Assembly: GCA_026706225.1 (NCBI GenBank) | Contig: JAPOZE010000667.1 | Span: forward strand, 1-5,269 | Length of the DNA: 5,269 bases | From: Acidobacteriota bacterium | GTDB lineage: Bacteria > Acidobacteriota > Terriglobia > Versatilivoradales > Versatilivoraceae | Direction of reading: 5' to 3' | Part shown: positions 1 to 5,269 of the stretch, piece by piece | How the letters are laid out: the number at the start of each line of letters is the position of its first letter | Position numbering within the stretch: position 1 is the first letter of the stretch | Made by a program: the position numbers and the translations under genes | Notes under the pieces: generated by a model | The model's input: the letters and a program-made list of their open reading frames with translations, nothing else | What the model was told of the DNA's origin: nothing | Databases searched by the model: none

Positions 1-857
1 GCCAGGTGCGTTCGGCTTTCTTGTTGAACAGCTTCTGGGGAAGACCGCCTAAATATTCATTCGCGGGCAGCAACCGCTGGCTGTTGACCGCCGGTCACAA
101 GTTGAACGCCGGAGGCCAGCTAAGAACCCTGGAGAACGGTCGCGCCGAACTGCTCTTGAATCCGGGCAGCTACCTGCGGCTCGCCGAGAGCAGCCTGGTC
201 CGATTCATCAGGACGGGTTACGCGACGATGAAGTTCGAGATTCTACGGGGTGAAATCATCCTGGAATCCGCCGCCTTCAATCCCGCCATCCATTCTTTGA
301 CCATTTCTACTCCAGACGGCGATTTTCAAGTGGCCGCCAAAGGGCTGTATCGCCTCAGCCTCGAGCCCCGGGTGCGCGTCTCGGTCTACAAGGGGGCTTT
401 GGAATGGATGGGGAATGGCCGCAAGAGACGACGGCTTGAAGCCGGCAGAAGTCACCAGGTTGAAAGGGCCACCTCCAAACTCCACTCGGGAAAGCTGAGG
501 AAGAAGGACGACCTCAACCAATGGAGCAAAGAACGGGCCCAACAGTTGGCCCAGTCCAATTCACGCCTCTCGGCCCGATTGCGCCGGTCGGCCTACCCCA
601 GCTTCGGCTACCGGAACCGAGGAGGATGGGTACTCGGCAGCCGGTCCCAAGGGTTTACCTTCGTGCCCTTCGATTCCAAGCCCAAGTCCCCCTATGGATT
701 TCGCTACGACAACGCCCTGTGGATCAAGTCCCGGGACCTCGGGGAAGTTCGCAACGGTCGAAGGCAGGAGTCGGTGGGGCAGGACGAACACGATCGCGCG
801 TTGCAGGACAATCCCGCGAATCGCGCGCAGATGGGGATAGGGAGGTGGAACAACTGA
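1..857 (+). CDS. FecR-domain-like protein, 5'-truncated by the window edge
   Basis: This frame is open from the left edge, so the gene very probably begins upstream; the GTG at 6 would give no signal peptide and would cut into the domain. Numbering from position 6 (283 residues), residues about 20-150 resemble the beta-rich FecR fold: an 'L-R-T-x-x-N-G-R-A-E-L-L-L-x-P-G-S-Y-L-R-L' core (39-59), then 'LRGEIILES' (80-88), 'STPDGDFQVAAKGLYRLS' (101-118) and 'VRVSVYKGALEW' (123-134). A charged helix follows with the 'WSKERAQQLAQSN' pattern (173-185), then a Gly/aromatic tail with 'GFTFVPF' and 'SPYGFRYD' (216-235). That architecture matches atypical FecR proteins I associate with Acidobacteriota rather than the iron-siderophore sigma regulator FecR; no TonB receptor or sigma factor is visible here. 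The function is unknown; an envelope location is inferred. Its stop overlaps the cytochrome start by one base, implying translational coupling. The domain call is fairly firm, the role is not. Confidence 0.75.
   Translation, partial: QVRSAFLLNSFWGRPPKYSFAGSNRWLLTAGHKLNAGGQLRTLENGRAELLLNPGSYLRLAESSLVRFIRTGYATMKFEILRGEIILESAAFNPAIHSLTISTPDGDFQVAAKGLYRLSLEPRVRVSVYKGALEWMGNGRKRRRLEAGRSHQVERATSKLHSGKLRKKDDLNQWSKERAQQLAQSNSRLSARLRRSAYPSFGYRNRGGWVLGSRSQGFTFVPFDSKPKSPYGFRYDNALWIKSRDLGEVRNGRRQESVGQDEHDRALQDNPANRAQMGIGRWNN
841..846 (+). promoter_or_regulatory. Ribosome binding site that fixes the cytochrome start
   Basis: GGAGGT lies ten bases before the ATG at 857. It supports 857 as the real start of the multiheme cytochrome, rather than the much earlier in-frame ATG at 521, which lies inside the FecR-like gene. 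The site sits in the last codons of the upstream gene, as expected for a coupled pair. Confidence 0.8.
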
Positions 858-2005
858 TGTCCATCGCCATCGGCCCGTCGTCGCAGCCAGGGCCGGCCAA
901 GGATTCCGCAACCCCGAACAAGAATCTCGGTTCCTGCTTCCTCTCGGTCGCGGTTTCAGCAGTCCTCCTTTCGGTGGGACCGCCCCGCGCACAAGCCTCG
1001 GACGAATCTGGCTACGTGGGGTCCAGCCAATGCGTGCAGTGCCACCGCGAGATTGCCGAGGTGCAACTGGAGAGCGGTCACCCGCTGACCTTGAGGCGAG
1101 TGCGCTCCATTCCCCGGTTGCTGGAATTGGTGCCCCTGGAATTTTTCGACCCGCACAATCAGGTGAACTTTCGCATCGAGCGCTCCCCCGACCCCGAGTT
1201 CACCCTCGACCTGGTGGCTGCCAGGGAAGGAGAAGCCGACCGCATGCATCTGCTTTGGGGCATGGGGGCCGGAAGGAAAGGCATCACCTTCGTCGGCATG
1301 ACAGACGCAGGCGCCTACGGCCAGAGCCGGGTGAGCTGGTATCAGTCCACCGGGGGGTTGGACATCACCACCGGGTTGGAAGACTCGGTCGACAACGCCT
1401 ACGATGCCCTGGCGGACTGGATGAGTCCGCCGCAACGAGAGCACTGCTTTGCCTGCCACACCACCCGGAACGCCGACCTGCCGCCTGAGAAAATGGACCC
1501 TGCCTCGGCCGGCGTCCACTGCGAACGCTGTCATGGACCGGGTCAAGATCACGTCCGGGCCATGACCCGAGGAGACTCCGATCCCTCCGCCACCATCGGC
1601 AACCCCGGCAAGATGCCGGCTATCGAGCAGCTCTTTTTCTGCGGCGCCTGCCACGGAGCACCGCCGGGGGGGAGCGACCTGCAGGAGCTTGCCAGGTTCA
1701 TGGTCGACAAGGAGGTGTCCCGTTTTCCGGCCCAGCGCCTGGTGTTGAGCCAGTGCTACAGCGAGAGCCGGGATCAACTGAAGTGCACGACCTGCCACGA
1801 CCCGCACGAGAGCCTGGTGCAAACCCCCGCCTCCTACGATTCCAAGTGCCTGTCCTGCCATGGAGGCGACCATGCCATGGCCTCGGGATGCAAGGTGGCT
1901 GCCAGCGAGTGCAGCTCCTGTCACATGCCCTTTGTAGAGGGCTTCATGACCCACTCCGAGTTCGCCGACCACTGGATTCGCATCGTGGCCGAAAAGAAAC
2001 CCTGA
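857..2005 (+). CDS. Secreted heptaheme c-type cytochrome, cytochrome c554-like
   Basis: The 382-residue product has seven CxxCH heme-attachment motifs, with first cysteines at residues 59, 197, 222, 262, 310, 331 and 352. A signal peptide is likely: hydrophobic stretch about 28-40, then 'PRAQA' with probable cleavage near residue 48. Heme attachment would therefore occur in the periplasm. The pattern fits c554/c-prime-like multiheme proteins: 'YVGSSQC' before heme 1 followed by H75 in 'SGHP', 'CHGPGQDH' at heme 3, 'CHDPH' at heme 5 and 'CHMP' at heme 7, ending in 'HSEFADHWIRI'. Free histidines after hemes 1, 3, 5 and 7 are candidate distal ligands. Residues about 75-196 carry no heme motif and include 'RVSWYQSTGGLDITTG', a beta-rich spacer typical of this group. 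An electron-transfer role is likely; no substrate can be assigned. The start at 857 is chosen from its Shine-Dalgarno site and the signal peptide. The neighbouring TPR gene is probably a functional partner. Confidence 0.93.
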   Translation: MSIAIGPSSQPGPAKDSATPNKNLGSCFLSVAVSAVLLSVGPPRAQASDESGYVGSSQCVQCHREIAEVQLESGHPLTLRRVRSIPRLLELVPLEFFDPHNQVNFRIERSPDPEFTLDLVAAREGEADRMHLLWGMGAGRKGITFVGMTDAGAYGQSRVSWYQSTGGLDITTGLEDSVDNAYDALADWMSPPQREHCFACHTTRNADLPPEKMDPASAGVHCERCHGPGQDHVRAMTRGDSDPSATIGNPGKMPAIEQLFFCGACHGAPPGGSDLQELARFMVDKEVSRFPAQRLVLSQCYSESRDQLKCTTCHDPHESLVQTPASYDSKCLSCHGGDHAMASGCKVAASECSSCHMPFVEGFMTHSEFADHWIRIVAEKKP

Positions 2006-2036
2006 ACGCCGGGGAATTGCCGGTCAGGAACGCCAA

Positions 2037-3080
2037 ATGGTTACGCCGCTAAAAGCCGGAAACAAAGGACGGACCCCGCCGGCAGCGCGGGCGGGCCGCC
2101 TGCCTTGGAGGGAGCTGTGCCGGCTATTGGTCGTCCCGGTGCTTGCCCTTGTCTTCCCCGGGGCGGTCCAGCTCCAGGCGCAATCGGCCGACTACCTGGA
2201 GGCCAAAGAGCGGTATGAGCGCCAGGAGTACCTGATGGCCATGCTGGCGGCTCAGAAAGCCGTGCAGCAGGACGGTGAGAACGCCGACTACCGGCACCTG
2301 TACGGCATGACGCTGCTGCAGCTCAACCAGTACAGCGACGCCGAACCCGAGCTGCGCAAGGCCCTGGCTCTGGACCCCTCCAAAGCCGACTTCCACTACG
2401 GCGTGGCGGCCCTCATACTCCAGCAGCGAAGCGAGACCGAGGACCCGACCGATCCCATGGGGATGGGCGCCCGAAACGAGACCAGCGAGCCGGTGGAACA
2501 AGGTATCCGGCTCCTGGAGAAAACCCTGGAACTGGACCCGGGCCACCTCAAGGCCAGGATGCACCTGGGACGCACCTACCACCAGCAGAACATGAGGAGC
2601 AAGGCTCTCCGGCAGTTCGAGGCGGTGGTGGACAGGGACCCCCGCTACGCCTGGGCTCACTACCACCTGGCCGCCATTTTCCTGGACGCCGGAATGTTCC
2701 GGGAGGCCCTGCAAGCCTTGCAGCAGGAGGTGGAAGACCACCCTGATGCCGGCCAGGCCCGCCTGGAGCTGGCGGACCTGCTGCTGCAGCTCGGGAAACC
2801 CAAGCTGGCCCTCTCCCAGTTGACTGCCGTTTCCCCGGAGAGCCAAACCGTCTCGCTCCCCGATCTCCACTTCGGCCTGGCTAGGGTCTATCGCAGGCTC
2901 GGAGAGCTGGACAAGGCCATTGCGGCCGCCCGGCAGTCCATCCGGCTCCTGCCCGACAATCCGGTGGCTCACCGCCTTTTGGCCAGACTCTACAGGGACG
3001 CCGGACAGTCCGAACAGGCCCGTCAGGCGCTGGAAAGCTACCGGGAGCTGAAGGAGCGGATCGAGCGCTTTGCTCGATGA
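2037..3080 (+). CDS. Secreted tetratricopeptide (TPR) repeat protein
   Basis: The 347-residue product begins with a long basic n-region (1-27), a hydrophobic segment (about 29-45) and 'QLQAQS', giving probable signal cleavage near residues 48-49. The rest is about eight TPR units, approximately 51-83, 84-116, 117-170, 171-204, 205-238, 239-270, 275-308 and 309-342. Several have the usual A-x-x-x-Y/L then 'A' and 'LDP' spacing, for example 'ALALDP' (109-114) and 'TLELDPGH' (163-170). The third unit is interrupted by an acidic, Met/Gly-rich insert at about 131-152. TPR arrays bind peptides or partner proteins, so a periplasmic scaffold or assembly factor for the adjacent cytochrome is inferred. 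The gap to the cytochrome is 31 bases; AGGAA at 2026-2030 is a modest ribosome site. A stronger GGAGGGAG at 2107-2114 precedes only a TTG (2127), which would leave a signal peptide without a basic end, so I prefer 2037. Confidence 0.92.
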   Translation: MVTPLKAGNKGRTPPAARAGRLPWRELCRLLVVPVLALVFPGAVQLQAQSADYLEAKERYERQEYLMAMLAAQKAVQQDGENADYRHLYGMTLLQLNQYSDAEPELRKALALDPSKADFHYGVAALILQQRSETEDPTDPMGMGARNETSEPVEQGIRLLEKTLELDPGHLKARMHLGRTYHQQNMRSKALRQFEAVVDRDPRYAWAHYHLAAIFLDAGMFREALQALQQEVEDHPDAGQARLELADLLLQLGKPKLALSQLTAVSPESQTVSLPDLHFGLARVYRRLGELDKAIAAARQSIRLLPDNPVAHRLLARLYRDAGQSEQARQALESYRELKERIERFAR

Positions 3081-3110
3081 TCCTGGCCGGATGGGGTTCC
3101 CGGCCGAGGA
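3060..3110 (+). terminator. Two adjacent hairpins after the TPR gene, possible terminator
   Basis: The first stem (3060-3078) pairs ATCGAGC with GCTCGAT around a GCTTT loop and overlaps the TPR stop codon. The second (3081-3110) pairs TCCTGGCCGG with CCGGCC plus AGGA, with one bulged G at 3106 and a nine-base loop. The second stem is GC-rich and directly follows the stop, as expected at the end of a transcription unit. No T-run follows, so this is not a classic intrinsic terminator; it could be a weak terminator or an mRNA 3'-end stabiliser. Confidence 0.5.
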
Positions 3111-3180
3111 CTAAAGGGCGGTGCTTGTCTTGTTCTGAAACAAAAGAAAAAAAGAGTTATCCACCACTGGGAACGGCGAA

Positions 3181-3210
3181 CCACGAATGGACACGAATGA
3201 ACACCAATGA
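3181..3210 (+). repeat. Left arm: three 10-base tandem units
   Basis: The arm divides into CCACGAATGG, ACACGAATGA and ACACCAATGA, an exact 10-base period with a shared ACGAATG-like core. The spacing is close to one DNA helical turn, so a protein could contact the same face at each unit. Confidence 0.75.
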
Positions 3211-3350
3211 ATGGATTGATGAGCGGTTGATCGGGGGGTGTGACAACCGATATCCAGGGAATATTTGCGAAGGAAACGAAGTCCTATCAGGGTGACAGAG
3301 TTGCAGAAGCATTGTGTTGCCGCTTGTCGTTGGAGCAGGTCCGCCTGTCT

Positions 3351-3380
3351 TCGTGTTTATTCGTGTGCATTCGTGGTTCG
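3351..3380 (-). repeat. Right arm: the same 10-base units, inverted
   Basis: Read on the minus strand after the terminal CGAA, this arm gives CCACGAATGC, ACACGAATAA and then the degenerate ACACGAAGAC, matching the left-arm units in order. It ends just seven bases before a candidate -35 box for the downstream gene. Confidence 0.7.
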
Positions 3381-3386
3381 TCTTTA

Positions 3387-3416
3387 TTGACGATCGCTTG
3401 TTTTTCCTCGAATGAT
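3387..3416 (+). promoter_or_regulatory. Candidate sigma70-type promoter for the glycoside-hydrolase-like gene
   Basis: TTGACG (3387-3392) matches five of six bases of the -35 consensus. It is followed after 18 bases by AATGAT (3411-3416), four of six for the -10. It lies about 40 bases upstream of the next start codon and after the hairpins of the previous unit, where a promoter is expected. An imperfect inverted repeat, GATCTGC with GCAGGATC (3414-3431), overlaps the -10 end and could be an operator or leader hairpin. Matches this short occur by chance. Confidence 0.35.
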
Positions 3417-3442
3417 CTGCCCGGCAGGATCGATCGGGCGGA

Positions 3443-3448
3443 GGAGGT
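3443..3448 (+). promoter_or_regulatory. Ribosome binding site of the glycoside-hydrolase-like gene
   Basis: GGAGGT lies six bases before the ATG at 3455. It is strong and well spaced, and sets the start that gives an intact lipoprotein signal. Confidence 0.8.
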
Positions 3449-3454
3449 TCAAGA

Positions 3455-5191
3455 ATGACTAACCCAAGTCCAAGGGGTAAACGGAGATTGGCAACAAGCT
3501 TCACCCTGGGAACCGGCATCTGCCTGGCCCTGGCGGGAATCCTGTCCTGCTCCGGACCGGTTCCGGACCCGCGGGCCAACTGGTCGGACGCCAAGAAGGA
3601 CCGGGTGGAAGCGGCGGCCAGGCAGCGCCGCATCATCTTCAATGACGACAGTTACGAGCTGTCCCGCGACGATGCCGGCACCCCGGAAGGATTCCTGAAG
3701 CGCCGGCTGCAACCCCTGGCCGGGACCCAGGTCGACACCATTTCCTGGTCCATCCTGGGGGGGTGGGCCGACGCTCCGGTATACGACAGCAAGATCCAGC
3801 CCATCTACGGCGACGCCCACGGAGGTCCGCCTGCCTATTGGTCCAAGGTCACCGCCAACGTGAAGCAATTGATCCGGTCAGGCCGCGGCCCCCTGCAGAT
3901 CGTCATCGATTTTGCTCGATCTCATGGCATGGAGATCCTGGCCTCGGTCCGCATGAACGACGTCCACGACAGCTTTATCGAAGGCGGCCTGACTACCTGG
4001 AAGAAGGAACATCCGGAGTTTCTGGTGGACCCCTTGGGCAGGCTCACCTCTCTGGATCTCTATGTTACCTCCCAGGACTTTTCCCACCCGGAGGTCCGGC
4101 AGCGCAAGTTCGAGATCATCGAGGAGGTCGCCCGCCGCTACGACGTTGACGGCTTTGAGCTGGACTTCATTCGCCATCCGGTGTTCTTCAGTCCCACCAT
4201 GCAGGGAGAACCGGTGAGCGCCGACCAGGTCGAGGTCATGACGGCCTTCATGCGCCGCATCCGAAAGCTCACCGACAGCCAGGCCCAGCGGCGGGGCCGT
4301 CCGCTGCTGCTGGCGACTCGAGTGCCGGACAGCTTCCAACTGGCGCTCAACATCGGTCTGGATCTGAAGGGTTGGCTGGATGAGGACCTGGTGGACATTC
4401 TGATTGCCGGAGGCGGCTATGCCCCCTTCAGCCTGCCCCTGGCCGAGTTCACGTCCGCGGCCCACCCCCACGGCGTGCTGGTCTATCCCTGCATCAACCA
4501 GAGCGCCGCAAACAACGTGTCCGGGGGACGCTTTCTGGAGGGGGTGCGGGGCATGGCCAGCAACTGGTTCCGGACCGGTGCCGACGGCATTTACCTGTGG
4601 AACCTGGGGACACCCTTCGAGTACAAGACCGGTCAGGACCTGGTGGAGACGCGCCGCCGGTCCTATGCCTGCCTGAGCGATATCGGAGAGCGCCGCACGC
4701 TGGCGGCCAGGAACAAGCTGTTTTGCGTCGACAACCATACCGGTGGAGTGATCGACTACTACGCCCATATCTCCAGCCATCGTCCGCTGCCCGTAAGCCG
4801 GGAGGGAGCCATAAAATACGGAGTGGTGGGAAGAGTTCCGCTGGTGGTTGGGGACGACCTGGCCTCGGCCAAGGAAAAGGGAACGCTCGACAGCATGAGG
4901 CTGGTGCTGGATGTGAGGAGCGCTGCCCGGCCGGATGCAGTGGTCTGCCGGGTGAACGGCAAGGACCTGGCCGTTGGACAATCGACCGTCGTCGACGCCG
5001 GCAAGGGTGAGTACCGGGTGAGCTATCCCCTGGATACTCCCCCCCTGCGGCAGGGAATGAACTTCGTAGTGTTGGCCCTCAAGGGCTCACGCCCCAGGCC
5101 GGGGGCCGTCAGGCCGGAGCAGTTGCCCGGAATGGCTGCCTGGGCGCAGTTTCTTGGCGTGCGGCTGGAGGTCAACTACCGATCGCAGTGA
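3455..5191 (+). CDS. Predicted lipoprotein with family-10-like glycoside hydrolase (TIM-barrel) domain
   Basis: The 578-residue product starts with a basic n-region ('RGKRR', 7-11), a hydrophobic stretch and 'AGILSC', a plausible lipobox with C32 as the lipidated residue, so it is probably membrane-anchored in the envelope. Residues about 57-400 look like a TIM barrel of the GHL10/DUF187-like group. Supporting motifs are 'RRIIFNDDSYEL' (58-69, a strand with paired acids), 'GMEILASVRMNDVHD' (158-172) and 'YDVDGFELDFIRHP' (229-242), whose E235 and D237 are the best catalytic candidates. 'DILIAGG' (314-320) and 'GADGIYLWNLG' (375-385) fit the later barrel strands. Residues about 415-575 look like a separate beta-rich C-terminal domain of unknown role. 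The substrate cannot be read; a polysaccharide is only a family-level guess. It has its own gap and promoter-like sequence, so it is likely a unit separate from the cytochrome genes and co-transcribed with the next gene. Confidence 0.82.
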   Translation: MTNPSPRGKRRLATSFTLGTGICLALAGILSCSGPVPDPRANWSDAKKDRVEAAARQRRIIFNDDSYELSRDDAGTPEGFLKRRLQPLAGTQVDTISWSILGGWADAPVYDSKIQPIYGDAHGGPPAYWSKVTANVKQLIRSGRGPLQIVIDFARSHGMEILASVRMNDVHDSFIEGGLTTWKKEHPEFLVDPLGRLTSLDLYVTSQDFSHPEVRQRKFEIIEEVARRYDVDGFELDFIRHPVFFSPTMQGEPVSADQVEVMTAFMRRIRKLTDSQAQRRGRPLLLATRVPDSFQLALNIGLDLKGWLDEDLVDILIAGGGYAPFSLPLAEFTSAAHPHGVLVYPCINQSAANNVSGGRFLEGVRGMASNWFRTGADGIYLWNLGTPFEYKTGQDLVETRRRSYACLSDIGERRTLAARNKLFCVDNHTGGVIDYYAHISSHRPLPVSREGAIKYGVVGRVPLVVGDDLASAKEKGTLDSMRLVLDVRSAARPDAVVCRVNGKDLAVGQSTVVDAGKGEYRVSYPLDTPPLRQGMNFVVLALKGSRPRPGAVRPEQLPGMAAWAQFLGVRLEVNYRSQ

Positions 5192-5196
5192 TGGAT

Positions 5197-5203
5197 GGGA
5201 GAG
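5197..5203 (+). promoter_or_regulatory. Ribosome binding site that favours the start at 5209
   Basis: GGGAGAG lies five bases before the ATG at 5209. An in-frame ATG at 5191 overlaps the previous stop (TGATG) and would add six residues, but it has no purine-rich site before it, so 5209 is preferred. Confidence 0.5.
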
Positions 5204-5208
5204 CACGA

Positions 5209-5269
5209 ATGCCTGCGACACTGAACACCCGTCAACTGGCGGCCCGGTTTCAGGAAGACGGGTTCGTAG
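5209..5269 (+). CDS. Probable phytanoyl-CoA dioxygenase (PhyH) family protein, N-terminus only
   Basis: Only 20 codons are present before the window ends, with no stop. They encode 'MPATLNTRQLAARFQEDGFV'. The pattern 'L-x-x-x-Q-L-A-x-x-F-x-E-D-G-F-V' is the usual opening of PhyH-family Fe(II)/2-oxoglutarate-dependent oxygenases, where the first helix leads into 'DGF/YV'. The catalytic H-x-D...H residues lie beyond the window, so neither activity nor substrate can be judged. The start is 17 bases after the preceding stop, which implies co-transcription with the glycoside-hydrolase-like gene. Such pairings are plausible in genomes rich in both families. The family call rests on a short motif. 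Confidence 0.6.
   Translation, partial: MPATLNTRQLAARFQEDGFV

Larger units (their letters stand above)
3177..3380. repeat. Dispersed-repeat-like element with 31-base inverted terminal arms
   Basis: The arms at 3177-3207 and 3350-3380 are reverse complements at 28 of 31 positions and enclose 142 bases with no convincing gene. The element has lower GC than the flanking genes. Each arm is built from CACGAATG-type units. This motif is familiar as a widely dispersed intergenic repeat in environmental bacterial genomes, where it is often mistranslated as 'NHEWTRMNTNE'-like peptides. No transposase and no clear target-site duplication were seen. It could be a MITE-like non-autonomous element, a degenerate pair of independent repeats, or a structured RNA. 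The inverted repeat is seen directly; its mobility is inference. Confidence 0.7.

Noticed and set aside
521..856. In-frame N-terminal extension of the cytochrome from an ATG at 521
   Set aside because: It overlaps the FecR-like gene in another frame, encodes a low-complexity Pro/Arg-rich stretch, and would bury the signal peptide. The ATG at 857 has a good ribosome site and a leader.
926..946. Possible lipobox 'LGSC' near cytochrome residue 27
   Set aside because: The cysteine precedes the hydrophobic core rather than following it, so lipidation there is not expected; cleavage after 'AQA' fits better.
956..1972. Long open frame on the minus strand opposite the cytochrome
   Set aside because: It is a shadow of a high-GC gene: the seven CxxCH motifs and signal peptide on the + strand are decisive, and the minus-strand protein has no recognisable domain.
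2124..2972. Long minus-strand open frame opposite the TPR gene
   Set aside because: It mirrors the TPR repeat structure and is rich in Gln/Leu/Val/Gly from complementary codons, with no independent motif.
3077..3295. Small + strand open frame giving an 'NHEWTRMNTNE' peptide
   Set aside because: It is the translation of the dispersed repeat arm, a common spurious protein call.
3181..3380. CRISPR array
   Set aside because: The repeats are 10 bases long and directly adjoining, with no spacers, and the second group is inverted.
3157..3642. Minus-strand open frame spanning the repeat and the start of the lipoprotein gene
   Set aside because: It runs through both inverted arms and across the ribosome site of a well-supported + strand gene, and has no domain.
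3878..4981. Long minus-strand open frame opposite the glycoside-hydrolase-like gene
   Set aside because: The + strand has the lipobox, ribosome site and TIM-barrel motifs; the minus-strand product shows no family features.

Overview
The window is high-GC bacterial DNA in which every gene lies on the + strand. The best guess for the source is an Acidobacteriota-like genome, possibly from an environmental assembly. Three things point that way: an atypical FecR-fold protein with an aromatic/proline-rich tail, a cytochrome c554-like multiheme protein paired with a TPR protein, and a family-10-like glycoside hydrolase lipoprotein next to a phytanoyl-CoA dioxygenase-like start. This assignment rests on remembered family patterns, not on a search.

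Layout. Positions 1-857 hold the 3' part of a FecR-domain-like gene whose beginning lies outside the window. Its stop overlaps by one base (TGATG) the start of a secreted seven-heme c-type cytochrome (857-2005). After 31 bases comes a secreted protein made almost entirely of TPR repeats (2037-3080). These three genes look like one transcription unit, which ends at two adjacent hairpins (3060-3110). Positions 3081-3454 form the only sizeable non-coding gap. It contains a 204-base dispersed-repeat-like element with 31-base inverted terminal arms (3177-3207 and 3350-3380), each built from three 10-base units. A plausible sigma70-type promoter follows. The second unit starts with a 578-residue predicted lipoprotein carrying a TIM-barrel glycoside-hydrolase-like domain (3455-5191). 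It continues into the first 20 codons of a probable phytanoyl-CoA dioxygenase family (PhyH) protein (5209 to the window end).

How the genes may work together. The cytochrome and the TPR protein look like a split version of the heme/TPR fusion proteins known from Acidobacteriota and Planctomycetota, so the TPR protein is a reasonable periplasmic partner or scaffold for the heptaheme protein. Coupling to a FecR-like protein suggests an envelope-associated redox or surface module, but no substrate can be read from sequence. The second unit looks like outer-membrane or periplasmic carbohydrate processing plus a non-heme iron oxygenase. No CRISPR array, rRNA, tRNA, transposase or phage gene was seen.
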